NCBI GenBank assembly: GCA_051453625.1
Contig: JBOZIK010000001.1
Span: 158,779,670-158,825,635, forward strand
DNA from: Welwitschia mirabilis
Lineage: Eukaryota; Gnetophyta; Gnetopsida; Welwitschiales
DNA length: 45,966 nt
Direction of reading: 5' to 3'
Below, piece by piece: positions 22,060-31,336 of the stretch. The number at the start of each line of letters is the position of its first letter. Position 1 is the stretch's first letter. The notes under the pieces were generated by a model. That model was given only the letters and a program-made list of their open reading frames with translations. It was not told the origin of the DNA and did no database searches. The position numbers and the translations under genes were made by a program.

Positions 22060-22954
22060 CTTCATTTTAATTTAGGTATGGTTCCTGGTTTGTCATTATT
22101 TTCTTACATGGTCCTTATCTCTTGCATCTCTAATAGTCCTTATTTTTTAATGATTTTAATCCATATGTAATTCCTATAAGGTTTGTTCTTGCATATCATT
22201 AAAATTTATGTTTTCTGTTTATGTTTCATACACTTCATGTTAGTTTTTTCTTAGGAACTTACATTGCAACCCTTACCTATCATGTTTAAGCCTTGTGATA
22301 AGTTTTGTTGTGAATTTGACTTTTTTGGATATTGATCTTGGCTTGAAAATGTCCAAATAAGAAATTTAAAACTAGCCAATGTAACTATTTGTTCAGACTT
22401 CAAGGAGTGATAGTATTTGAAGGAATTCCTAAGGCTATGGGACTGAACTTCCAAGATGAATAGGGAAAATGTGACTAATTTACCATTTATTCCTCCTAGA
22501 TTGTATGCAACTGGATTCCTGAAATCTATTATGGAGTAATAGTAAAAGAAGATAAATTGAAAATGGAGCCTTGGTTATATCTTGATTATCCTTGTTATTC
22601 CTTTATTATTCTTGGAAATCCTATTCTTAACCATTCCTTATCATGGGTCATACTTGGAATTGTGATGATTTCACAATTCTCATCCCATATTATATGTGCA
22701 GGTTTAGATATTGGCATGGATTCTAGTCATTGAGAAAGAAGTGCTTATTGCTGATGACTGGGGATACTTTTTGGTACTTATTTCATGCTTTATGTACTTG
22801 TAATTGTAACATGTAAAAGAATACTATTATTGTAAATTTTCTACAAATGTTATGTAAACATTATAGCTCTTCTATTAGAATATGAAACTATTTAAAATTT
22901 GACTTGTTTTTCATCATGTTATTATCATGTCATAATTGCCTCTTTATAATCACA
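22060..22954 (+). mobile_element. Probable 5' LTR remnant of a retrotransposon
   Basis: This stretch shares the ordered landmarks of the copy at 4.0-5.0 kb. Its right end fits an LTR: ...TTTATAATCACA, three T, then TGGTATTAGATCGAG, a decayed form of the tRNA-iMet primer-binding site TGGTATCAGAGC. The block GGGTCATACTTGGAATTGTG followed by ATGATTTCACAATTCTCATC contains an inverted repeat (GAATTGTG/CACAATTC) near 22650-22680. The 5' end is not defined; it may begin near 22060 or earlier. The style suggests a Ty3/gypsy element, which is inference since no pol is found downstream. Confidence 0.45.
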
Positions 22955-22957
22955 TTT

Positions 22958-23210
22958 TGGTATTAGATCGAGATTTTGTTTAAAACATGATAAATTTTTA
23001 ATTTAGTGCACAGTCATAATAAGAAACGTTGAAAACATAAGACTAGGTAGCATTCATAGTGTTGGTTTAAAAACTAAGATGTTAGAATTTGGTATCAAAG
23101 CTAGGTTAGCAATTCTACTAGCCCTAGTCATGACAAAAAACATTAAAAACATCACATTAAATAATATTTACAATTTTGGGTTAAAAACTAGGACGTCATA
23201 ACTTAGGTGG
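22958..23210 (+). repeat. Duplicated primer-binding leader (two units of about 125 bases)
   Basis: Unit 1 starts with TGGTATTAGATCGAG at 22958, unit 2 with TGGTATCAAAGCTAGGTT at 23090. Both continue with GTCAT(A/G)A, AA, an AACGTTGAAAACAT-like block (unit 2 AACATTAAAAACAT), and GGTTTAAAAACTA(A/G)GA(T/C)GT. So the post-LTR leader with its tRNA-iMet-like primer site is present twice in tandem. Confidence 0.55.
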
Positions 23211-23214
23211 TAAG

Positions 23215-23285
23215 AAGAGTTCTTTGGGTTTCTTAGAAGAGGAAAAGAGGGTAATCTATTTGAAGAGTTCTTTGGGTTTCTTAGG
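23215..23285 (+). repeat. Exact 23-base direct repeat
   Basis: The sequence beginning GAAGAGTTCTTTGGGTTTC occurs exactly at 23215-23237 and 23263-23285, an offset of 48 bases. Being perfect in such diverged surroundings, it is a recent local duplication. Confidence 0.8.
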
Positions 23286-23394
23286 AATACACTTTCTTGA
23301 AAGAAAAAGTGTATGCTTATTGTAAATAGGTATGTAAATATGTATTCTTTAGAATTTTAGTATTCTACTTCTAGACAACAAAAGAAAAAAAAAT

Positions 23395-23690
23395 CATCCT
23401 AATATTGCTCTCAAGCTAGATATTACCAAAGCCTATGATAGAAGCAATTTACAATATATGACAAAAAGGTACTTCAAAGTTATGTATTTCCTAGTTATTA
23501 AATCAATAAACTTAAGTCTTTTTATACATTTGGTAGTTTCTATATTCTTATTAATGGTTTTAAAGCTACCTCTTTTAATGGCCTTAATGATCTAAGACGG
23601 TGGGATTATATTTTTTCTTATCTTTTTATTTTAGCTATGGATGGATTTTCTATAAGACTTAGATCTATTAAGGAAAAGATCCCTATAAAA
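23395..23690 (+). pseudogene. Isolated L1-type reverse transcriptase fragment
   Basis: The plus-strand translation opens with IALKLDITKAYDRSNLQYMT, the RT block that holds the first catalytic Asp (family LKLDMSKAYDRVEW). After a frame change it reads FYILINGFKATSFNGLNDLR, then RWDYIFSYLFILAMDGFSI. This matches SVLING......TRGLRQGDPLSPYLFILAMD, with the GLRQGDPLSP part altered. Nothing before or after is recognised as LINE, and about 30 bases further on a different repeat (an LTR) begins. It is best read as a truncated piece, cut by the neighbouring insertion. Confidence 0.65.
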
Positions 23691-23721
23691 GGTATTACCT
23701 TACTTATGGTTGTGAGGAATT

Positions 23722-24003
23722 TGTTAATATATAGAAATTGACATTTATTTTAAGTATATCAGATAAATTTATCATAGGAAAGGCATTAAATCAACCATTT
23801 TAATCATAAAAGCATGTCTTCTATATTTCTTGATGTCATACCTATACTTATACATTTCCTCATAATGTTTTAAGATAATTAGCTATATTATATAGCAGAA
23901 GCCATAAGATGAAGTTGTATTTGTAGAAGTGTTTGGAGAATGCCTTATAAACTCACATTCTAAATTTAACATGAAGAAATTTTTAGGTTTCAGTTGTGGG
24001 CCC
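23722..24003 (+). mobile_element. LTR-like repeat, left copy (matches 29376-29705)
   Basis: TGTTAATATATAGAAATTGA at 23722 matches TGTTAACATATAAAAATTAA at 29376. The two then stay alignable for about 280 bases through ATTAAATCAACCATTTTAAT, CATAAAA(A/G)CATGTCTT, GATAATTAG, and AGAAGCCATAAGATGAAGT. It starts with TG as an LTR should. The right copy has an extra 45 bases or so near 29580-29630. A TATA-like CTATAAAAATGGGGG at about 24113 follows the left copy. With the gypsy-type polypurine tract upstream of the right copy, I infer a 5' LTR of an element spanning to 29.7 kb. Its 3' limit is uncertain. Confidence 0.5.
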
Positions 24004-24189
24004 AATTAGTATAGCAAAATTAGCTATTACTTGCACTCATAAAGTAATAAATTTCTACTGTAAAATCCTAATTAGAAGCCCTAATGTATTAGAACCCTAC
24101 TTCTAATTTAACCTATAAAAATGGGGGATCATAGAAGAAGGGTGCTTATCCTTAGATTAAAGGAGCCTTCTAGCATGTCTTGCTAAGTC

Positions 24190-25800
24190 TCCTTTTTGGA
24201 AATGGGCTAGTCTTAAGATTAGCTTGATGTTCTTTGTCGAGCTTGAGTTATTCTTTATTAATGTACTACAGTTTCATTTTTACAATAACACAGCAGTTTA
24301 AATTTCTTAATTCTATGTGTGATTTATTATATACCTTTAATGCTTGATATGAAGCTACAATGTTGCCAGGTTATCTATGTTTTGAGTGAAACTTTCTTTC
24401 TTTATGTTTTTGTTTTAATAGTTTAATCTTACTTGATGAATCTTGGATTTTATTTCCTACTTTTCATGCTTACAAAGAGGCTATGACAAAAGGAGTGATA
24501 AGAGGATGTCATCACTACTCATGTGATGAATGTGATAATGTCATCATGATTCAAGTCACAAAGAAATTAGCATATTTAGGACTTAAAGAGGAACTTATAT
24601 TATATTTTTAAATGTATTTCTCCTATTCTGATAAAACATTTAAGTTAGTTCTAGTGCTACATCCATTTTCATCTCTTACCTTTTAAATTCATTTCTAAAC
24701 ATTCTCAACCTAAACATTGGCTTTATGTCATTCACTAGAATAGAAGTGCAAGTTTTACTATTTTTTATATCTCCTTTATTCCTATGGAAGAATGAATCTA
24801 TAACTCTTTCTATAATGGAAGTCCTATATAGTATCAATACAAGTTTGACTTAGCAACACATAATTTTGTATATCTAAGGTAATCCTACCTTCATTTCTCT
24901 TTAACAAAAAATAGAAGTGTAGTCGTGTTGTGCCGTGAACAACTTTTTGAGAAGGGACCAACCCCATTATACTTCATGTTAAGGATGCTGCTTTGTATAA
25001 CTTATTTCTAAATTATCCTCTTAGGATGGGATAGCCTTAAGGCTATTATAATATTTCAGTTGTAGCTTAATGTTTTCTATTTATGTATTATAGCTTTGCA
25101 ATATTTCATATAGATAAAATGTTTTTATTCTTAGATTCAGTCTCTTAATTTTAGGTGTGGATTATGACATACTTTTAATGCTTTTGATAAGTCAAAGAAA
25201 TAGTAGTTAATCTTTGGTATAATCTTTTTGATAGCAAGTTTGGATGTTTTACATACTAGTTATGCTTCTTTTTGTACTAAAATATGTTAATCTTTATACT
25301 ATTTCTAAGTGATTTCTTCACTTTTACATCTTACTTTATACTTTATATTGATGTTTAATGATCTTTGGAAATAACATCCTACTTTCCATGTTTAATAGAT
25401 ATTCTATAAGAGCTAAGATGACTTGAGGTCTTTACCAACACTCATATGATTATGGCACCATGCTCGAGCTGTAATGAAGCTTAACAGTCCAATTTTATAA
25501 TATATTAAGTATATTTTTGTTACAATAATTCTTGCTATTGATATTTTATTCATGCTAGATTATGAGAGTCTCTAATTTATTATAAATATTTCTTCTTATT
25601 TTTACTTTTTTTTTAATATCTAAATCTATTGCTTACATTAGTCTTATGGTTGCTTTACTATAGTTTATCTTATTTATCCCTAAGAAAAGAATGACACTAG
25701 ATCCTTTCTATAATGAAATACCTAGTTTTTATTTATACAAACTTGATCATGAATAATCTTTTAGTGTCATTACTATGGATACTGACCCGGTAGCTTTATT
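24190..25800 (+). repeat. Two diverged direct copies, offset about 820 bases
   Basis: About 24200-24900 aligns to about 25025-25750. Landmarks in the same order are CTAGTCTTAAGATTAGCTTG against ATAGCCTTAAGGCTATTATA, and a (T)GTGTGGATTATGACATACTT block against TGTGTGATTTATTATATACC, followed in both by TTTAATGCTT. Further on are TTTCCTACTTTTCATGCTTA against CATCCTACTTTCCATGTTTA, ACTCATGTGAT against ACTCATATGAT, and CTTTCTATAATGGAA against CCTTTCTATAATGAAA. This large duplication may be an LTR U5 or leader repeated inside the gypsy-like element, or two overlapping LTR remnants. Confidence 0.5.
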
Positions 25801-25863
25801 GTGGGCATGCATAGTTTTTTTTTTTTTCCCTACATTGTAGATTTTAGTGTTTTCATTTTCTTG

Positions 25864-26005
25864 TACTTTCTAGTGGCTCGTACTAGTCTGTTTCTAGTGA
25901 TACTTAAACTAGCATAGGTTTTCGTTTAGATTTTTATATTTCTTTTAGTTTATGTACTCTCCATTAGTTGATACTGGTCCTTGCTAGTGACACTCAAACT
26001 AGTTC
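25864..26005 (+). repeat. Direct repeat of about 50 bases, offset 90
   Basis: TACTTTCTAGTGGCTCGTAC continuing to AGTGATACTTAAACTAG (25864-25915) recurs as TACTCTCCATTAGTTGATAC continuing to AGTGACACTCAAACTAG (25954-26002). It sits in the leader of the probable gypsy element. Confidence 0.6.
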
Positions 26006-26039
26006 ATTTTTCTAAGTTTTTTAAGATTTTCATGAACTT

Positions 26040-26379
26040 TTTAGCTCTAGCTTGAATATTATTATTATATCAATCTTTGTGGTTAAAGGGATAACTAGTT
26101 TATGAAGGTTTTACTACTTCAATTCTTTCAAACAAATAACAAGATGAAGAAACTTAAGAAAATTGAAGAAATTTAGAATTACGAAAACATAGGATAATCC
26201 TCTTCCCATTCTTTTCCTTTTTAACTTTTTTTTTTTTTGAAACAATTGATTCTTTTTTAATGCTGTGTGCACTAGATTAGATTTTTAATTTTCATTTTAG
26301 CAATCTACAAATAATTTTTCTTAGGTTTCCATAGGTTTTTATTTTGCTCAAAAGCTCTACCATTTTAGTTTTGTTCACT
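26040..26379. other. Leader-like stretch, nothing coding
   Basis: AT-rich, with poly-T runs near 26220. No coding signal. Confidence 0.3.
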
Positions 26380-27560
26380 ATTTCCTACTGCCCATGATGA
26401 AAACCAATTTGTGTAGCTGTGGACATAACATGCATTCTTTTTTGAAGTGTTTTAGGTCAAGATACTAGTGTCACTTACCTTTCTATAAGTCCCACATTCA
26501 AATTTTACATAATCATCCATATCATCCTTTTTAACATCTTCAGCTATTAGGTCCCCTCTGAAATTTCACATAGGTTAGAGATGTAATCCTTTTAATAGAT
26601 TATATAAAAAACCTTTTAAACCCCCAAATTGATTCTAATGTCTAAAGTACATTATTGGAATTGAGAAAATCCTAATAACCTTGCTAATTATTATTAGCTA
26701 AATGAACTCTAGAAGATTATATTTAACATAAGAGGATTATAAGGGATTATCTTTAACTACAAATCTTAGATACCCCTCTATACTTGGTTGAATCACCTAG
26801 TATACTTAGAGTGAATCCTCACTCCTACCAAACAAATTATGAATCTATACCTTCTAATCCTTATCCTTCATTTTATAATGAATACCCTTTGTATCCTTCA
26901 TATTTTCACTAATAACTTTATTCTTCTGATAATAATTTTTCAACCTTAAATTCCTTGGAAGATACCTAATAAAGATTTTTAAAAATCATAGCTAAAATCC
27001 TTAACACCCCTTTTATCCTTCCTTTGTAGTGGGTTAAAAGATACATCTACAGAAGATATCCAAGTTATATCCTTTATGAGTAAGAAGAAAACCAATGATA
27101 ACCTAGAATTTAAGCAACACATGAGGAGGAGTTACCTAGCCAACTTTTTTTAAAATAAGAAGTTAAAGGAGAAATTATATGATTTCCCTCATACAAAGAA
27201 ACCTTACCTTCTCAAAACCTCCATAATCAAGACCTCTCCATTTCATCTTTGTCCCATGACCAACCACATGAAGAGAAATCCTCTAGTAATCTTTGTAAAA
27301 AAGGAGAAGTTAAAGTAGAACTTACATGAATTCCATCACATAAGGAATTCTTACCTTCTTCTCAAGATCTTCATGAGTAAAATGATTTCATCTCATCATT
27401 GTTTCTTGAGCAAGATTCAAGCCTTCATGTAGGAGATAGATCTTTTGTTGTGCCACAACCACTTTCTAATGATCTTGCATATAACTCTCCTAATAAGAAC
27501 TCATTTCATCTAATGGTTGGCAACCCATCTTTCTCTTTATCTTAGAACAATGTCTTATAG
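26380..27560 (+). pseudogene. Decayed gag-like or linker ORF of the probable gypsy element
   Basis: Plus-strand translation is more protein-like here than in the flanks but interrupted by stops and frame changes. Pieces read TNLCSCGHNMHSFLKCFRS near 26400, NYESIPSNPYPSFYNEYPLY near 26840, and KEFLPSSQDLHE and SKIQAFM near 27340-27430. The segment is rich in Ser, Pro, His and Tyr. A tandem repeat makes up 27160-27432. No protease, RT or integrase motif is seen before the polypurine tract at 29.15 kb, so the element appears non-autonomous or internally deleted. I cannot assign the protein to a known family; its place between leader and polypurine tract suggests gag or a long linker. Confidence 0.35.
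27160..27432 (+). repeat. Coding-style tandem repeat, offset about 147 bases
   Basis: AAGTTAAAGGAGAAATTATA at 27160 and AAGTTAAAGTAGAACTTACA at 27307. Both are followed by (TGA)(T/A)TTCC(C/A)TCA(T/C)A, AAGGAA or AAGAAAC, CTTACCTTCT, a CA(A/G)GACCTC/CAAGATCTTCAT part, and CATCTTTGTCCCATGA against CATCATTGTTTCTTGAGCA. The translated unit is of the form SYKETLPSQNLHNQDLSISS, so it was probably a protein repeat. Confidence 0.6.
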
Positions 27561-29140
27561 GATTTGTTGAAAAAGTAGAAATAAGATAAAGGGTGGAATT
27601 TTTAAGTCTTTACATGTATAGATTTTACTACTTGCATGAATGATGTGCTATCCAATGTCATAAACTCATGCATGCAAATCTATATGGATAATCTCCTATT
27701 TTAGGACAAATCATCCAACCAAAGCCATTACACTTTTAATCCACATAGCCTTCATCATCCTAAGCTTCTTTCCAAGCATAATGGAAGAAAATTCCTATTA
27801 TGCAAAAATCTCAATCTTATTACATAATTCTAGTGTAGATTTATTCCTTTTTAGATTAGATTTATGATGAAAAAAATTTAAACACATTAAAATAATTATT
27901 ACTTACTAGTGTTTCTCTCATAGAACCATCCCAACATTATCACCTATAACCTTAAGCCCTTTTACTTAGGTAATCCCAAATTTCATTCATAGCATATAAT
28001 AATCCATCATCATCCTCTTAAACCTTGTCATCCACCTCCTCCAAAATGGCTATATTTCATAAGACTCACAGACCATCCATTCCTCCCATTCACTTATGAA
28101 TGTTTGAGACATAATGACCATACTTAATGGTCTATAATAATTAAACCTATGATACATTATCTTTTTGTCATTTCAAGTTTTGATTAAGAGTATGTGTGTT
28201 TTTATTTTTAAAAATAAATTATTTTTATCTTGAGTTACCTTATTAAAGTTGCATCCACTTGAGGTCTTGAATTAGGAAAAATTAAGGGATGAAAAGGTGG
28301 AATTTCTACTTTCATGTCATATCCTTAGTTTTCAAGCATTTATAGGGATTAAGATAGATTCTTTATTAGGCTAATAAGCCAACAACACCTCCGATGTGCA
28401 TATAAAAATTATATAAGAGAAGTAGAATCAAAAGGAGAAAAAGAATCTTATCTAAAAGCACATGTTCATTTTTTATCATTATTATTGGCTTTAGTTAACT
28501 ATATTAGGGCTACAAATGCTTACTAGCAATACATCTTTAATGATCTACTTATGACATATTTAACTGCATTTGGGCTATAGATGATTATTAGTCATGCAAC
28601 ACTAATTTCTTCAAGAATAACATGCTTAACTCTATTAGAAGAAATATGCCATAACATCAGATGCTCAATAAGATCAAAATACTTAATACAAAGGTACTAA
28701 TGATTATGGAAGGGAAAGTTTGAAAAGAAAAATTAAGGCAGGAATTGGAAATATTCTATGTTTCACTTCCTTTAATAATTATACTTAAGAATTACTTACT
28801 ACTCTTGAAATCTCATAAGTTAACTTAGCTGATACCTTACATGTGTGGCATTCAAATCCATTAAATAAAATACAAATTTACAAAAAATTTAGTAAACAAG
28901 GCCATTAGCTTAGATAATTTGTATCTTTTATTCGTAGATAGTATGATTGAGTTTTCATATGCATTGCCATTTTTTATTTCATGTCCATTTACATTGTCAT
29001 TTTCTAGTAAACACTTCATCAATTAGATTTTTATTTATATTGTATCTCAATTTCATTTTTCCTTTTGTACTAAAATGTCATATAATGGAGCACCTTTCTT
29101 CTAATGGGGTATTAACTTGTTTTCAAATTTGCATTAATTT
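27561..29140. other. Non-coding interior of the probable gypsy element
   Basis: No pol domain is readable. The 78-codon open frame at 28947-29183 is His/Phe-rich and looks like a chance frame over the 3' non-coding part. Confidence 0.35.
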
Positions 29141-29144
29141 TCTA

Positions 29145-29195
29145 TCTTTTCAAACTTTGAGGATAAAGTTCAACTTTGGTTGAGGGGTATGACAT
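29145..29195 (+). promoter_or_regulatory. Polypurine-tract region of a Tat/Athila-like gypsy element
   Basis: CTTTGAGGATAAAGTTCAAC followed by TTTGGTTGAGGGGTATGAC resembles the conserved TTTGAGGACAATGTCCAGTT...GGTTTGGGGGG segment at the 3' end of plant Tat/Athila-type internal regions. About 180 bases of T-rich DNA separate it from the LTR start at 29376, as is usual in that lineage. Confidence 0.45.
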
Positions 29196-29375
29196 TCATA
29201 TTTTTTAATAAATTTTTAATTTTAATGCCTCATTTTTTTCAAAAATTGGTCATACATTTTCAAAGTTTTCATCATTTTTACATTATACTTGAATGTTTTC
29301 TTTTGAAATTTTTTCATGTTAGTCATTCTTTATTATCTTTTTACTAAGGGACTCGTAAAAATCTGTTAAAGAGTG

Positions 29376-29705
29376 TGTTAACATATAAAAATTAACATTT
29401 ATTCAAAGTATATTAGACTAATTTACCATAATGAAGACATTAAATCAACCATTTTAATCATAAAAACATGTCTTTTATCTTCTATGATTCCATACTTAAA
29501 CTTAGACATATCCCCATAAATTTTTTAGATAATTAGTCGCATCCTAGAGTAGAAGCCATAAGATGAAGTAGTCATGTCTGTAGAAAATGTCAATGGCATT
29601 AATTAATTATATGATGATATCAGTTAATTTTGAAGAATACCTTCGAAACTTACATTTTAAATTCATTACGGGGAAACATTCAAGTTCTTATTATGAACCC
29701 TAAGA
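29376..29705 (+). mobile_element. LTR-like repeat, right copy, apparently interrupted
   Basis: This is the partner of 23722-24003. Similarity ends near 29700, just where the minus-strand copia LTR begins, which suggests the copia element inserted into this LTR. The rest of the right LTR is not found inside the window. Confidence 0.45.
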
Positions 29706-29710
29706 ATCAT

Positions 29711-31317
29711 TGAACTCAAAGGGAATGGGTAAATGAGTTCTACCAAATAAAATTTAATTCAAATCAAAATGAAAAAGCACAATAAAAATACCTTATCAAG
29801 ATAATGTGGTTCCCTAACCTAAGTATGTCCACACACAGAGCGTAGCTTCCTCTCACACCTTTGGATCCTCTTGACTTGCAAGAAAATAGTGTTTATCTAG
29901 CACACCACTAATCTTATAACAAGTGAGAGTCTCCTCACAAGGTAGTATTCTCTTCTCCATAAGAAAACAGTGGTTTTCATAAGCAAACCACAACCCTTAC
30001 AACAAGTCAGAGTCTCCTTTTAATGAAACACTTTCTTTCCTATAGGAAAATTGTGCACATCATAAATCTTATAATAAGTGAGAGTCTCTTACAAGATAGC
30101 ACTCCCTTCCTCATAGGAAAATAGTGGTTTTCATAAGCACACCACAAACCTTACAATAAGTGAGAGTTTCCTTGCAAAATAGCACTCTCTTCTCCATAAG
30201 GAAATAATGGTTTTCTCACTCATCACAAAGCTTACAATAATGCAGGTGTCACAGGCACTAGTTTAAATGCATACTTGTACAAGGGTTTTCTTACAAAGAG
30301 ATGGATTCAATAATGGACTTATAATAATATTCAATAATAATATAGTCCAACAATGTAAAAACCACAAATACAATATAACAACAAGCCTAGAATATATAGC
30401 TTTGAAGAAGACTTAATATCCTTATTATTGTCATCATCATGAGTGTAAATGAGTGATGTGGCAATGTAGATCTAAGAGTGAATGATGTGAACAATATAAC
30501 CTCCTTTGCAAAAGGTATCTTTGATCTTTTGTGAGAAGTTCCTTTCACTCATGCACTCTTTGTTCTATATTTTATTTGATTGATAAAATGTCAAAAGTTT
30601 AAGAGTTATTTCATCACATCATGCCTTTATATCGTTAAAGAGAATCTAGTTGTTTAAGCCTAAAAGGTATCCATTTAACTTTATAAGCACCATGAAATAA
30701 ATAGAAAATTTTTTGGCATCGAATGTATATCTTCATTTTTCATTGACATGAGCTTTGGTCCAAGACGTCTTCAAATTTGTAAATGTCTACTAATAGTCAG
30801 ACATCTTTACCTTGTAGACATCTTTAGTAAATTGCTTAGATTTTGATGAAACTTACTTTATTATCTTTAGACCTCTGTAATTATGAATTCATGATGTAAA
30901 AGTTGATAGCTCACTTAAAACATAAAATATTAGTCAAAATCCAAATTGCCTCTTTTACCTATTTTAGTTTAGTATAAATATTTTTAAACATGTAGATGTT
31001 TTTATCTGTGTCAAGTTTAACTTTCAGCATAGTCATCTTTGATGAGATAGTGGTCTTTAGCCTCTAATTTAAAAGTTAATACATCAAAGACATCTTCAAT
31101 TTCTTAAATGTTTTCATCAAAGATGTCTTTAATTCTATAGATGTGTTCAAACTACTAATTTTGCATTTCAACATCTGATCCTTTTTGTGAGATATTATCT
31201 TTAAAGATCCATCATTGTCTTATGCTTACCAAGATCTAATGTTCTTTGTAATAACCTATCTACACAATGACATAAAAATTTTTATAAGTGGAATCATCAA
31301 AATTAGATTTTTCAACA
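29711..31317 (-). mobile_element. 3' LTR of the outer copia (Sirevirus-like) element
   Basis: The minus-strand LTR begins TGTTGAAAAATC at 31317, directly after a polypurine tract. The other end lies at one of the TG positions at 29711, 29726 or 29734; without a second copy I cannot choose. It contains AATGTGGTTCCCTAACCTAA near 29800, similar to the ATAGTGGTTCGAGAAACCTC of the inner element's LTR. It also contains a minisatellite (29883-30240) and, in its U3 half (30760-31150), a cluster of AGACATCT/AGATGTCT motifs. Length about 1.6 kb. The matching 5' LTR is expected just past the right edge of the window, since gag starts there. Confidence 0.6.
29883..30240. repeat. Minisatellite of about 71-84-base units inside the LTR
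   Basis: Units start at 29883, 29964, 30047, 30118 and 30202 with forms of AAAATAGTGGTTTTCATAAG. They continue GCACACCACAA.CCTTACAA, (C/T)AAGTGAGAGTCTCC, then AGCACTCTCTTCTCCATAAG. There are four full units and a partial fifth, diverged by about a fifth. Confidence 0.8.
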
Positions 31318-31336
31318 ATCTCCCCCTTTTTGATGG
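31318..31336 (-). promoter_or_regulatory. Polypurine tract of the outer copia element
   Basis: Read on the minus strand: CCATCAAAAAGGGGGAGAT, directly followed by the LTR start TGTTG. The AAAAAGGGGGAGA form is what plant Sirevirus-type copia elements carry as plus-strand primer. Confidence 0.75.

Noticed and set aside
25775-25800. Possible gypsy primer-binding site (TGGATACTGACCCGGTAGC)
   Set aside because: Only loosely similar to the tRNA-Asp-type site of Athila elements (TGGCGCC...CCGGGG); too many mismatches to call.
28947-29183. 78-codon plus-strand open frame
   Set aside because: Lies over the 3' non-coding end and polypurine region of the gypsy-like element; His/Phe-rich chance frame.
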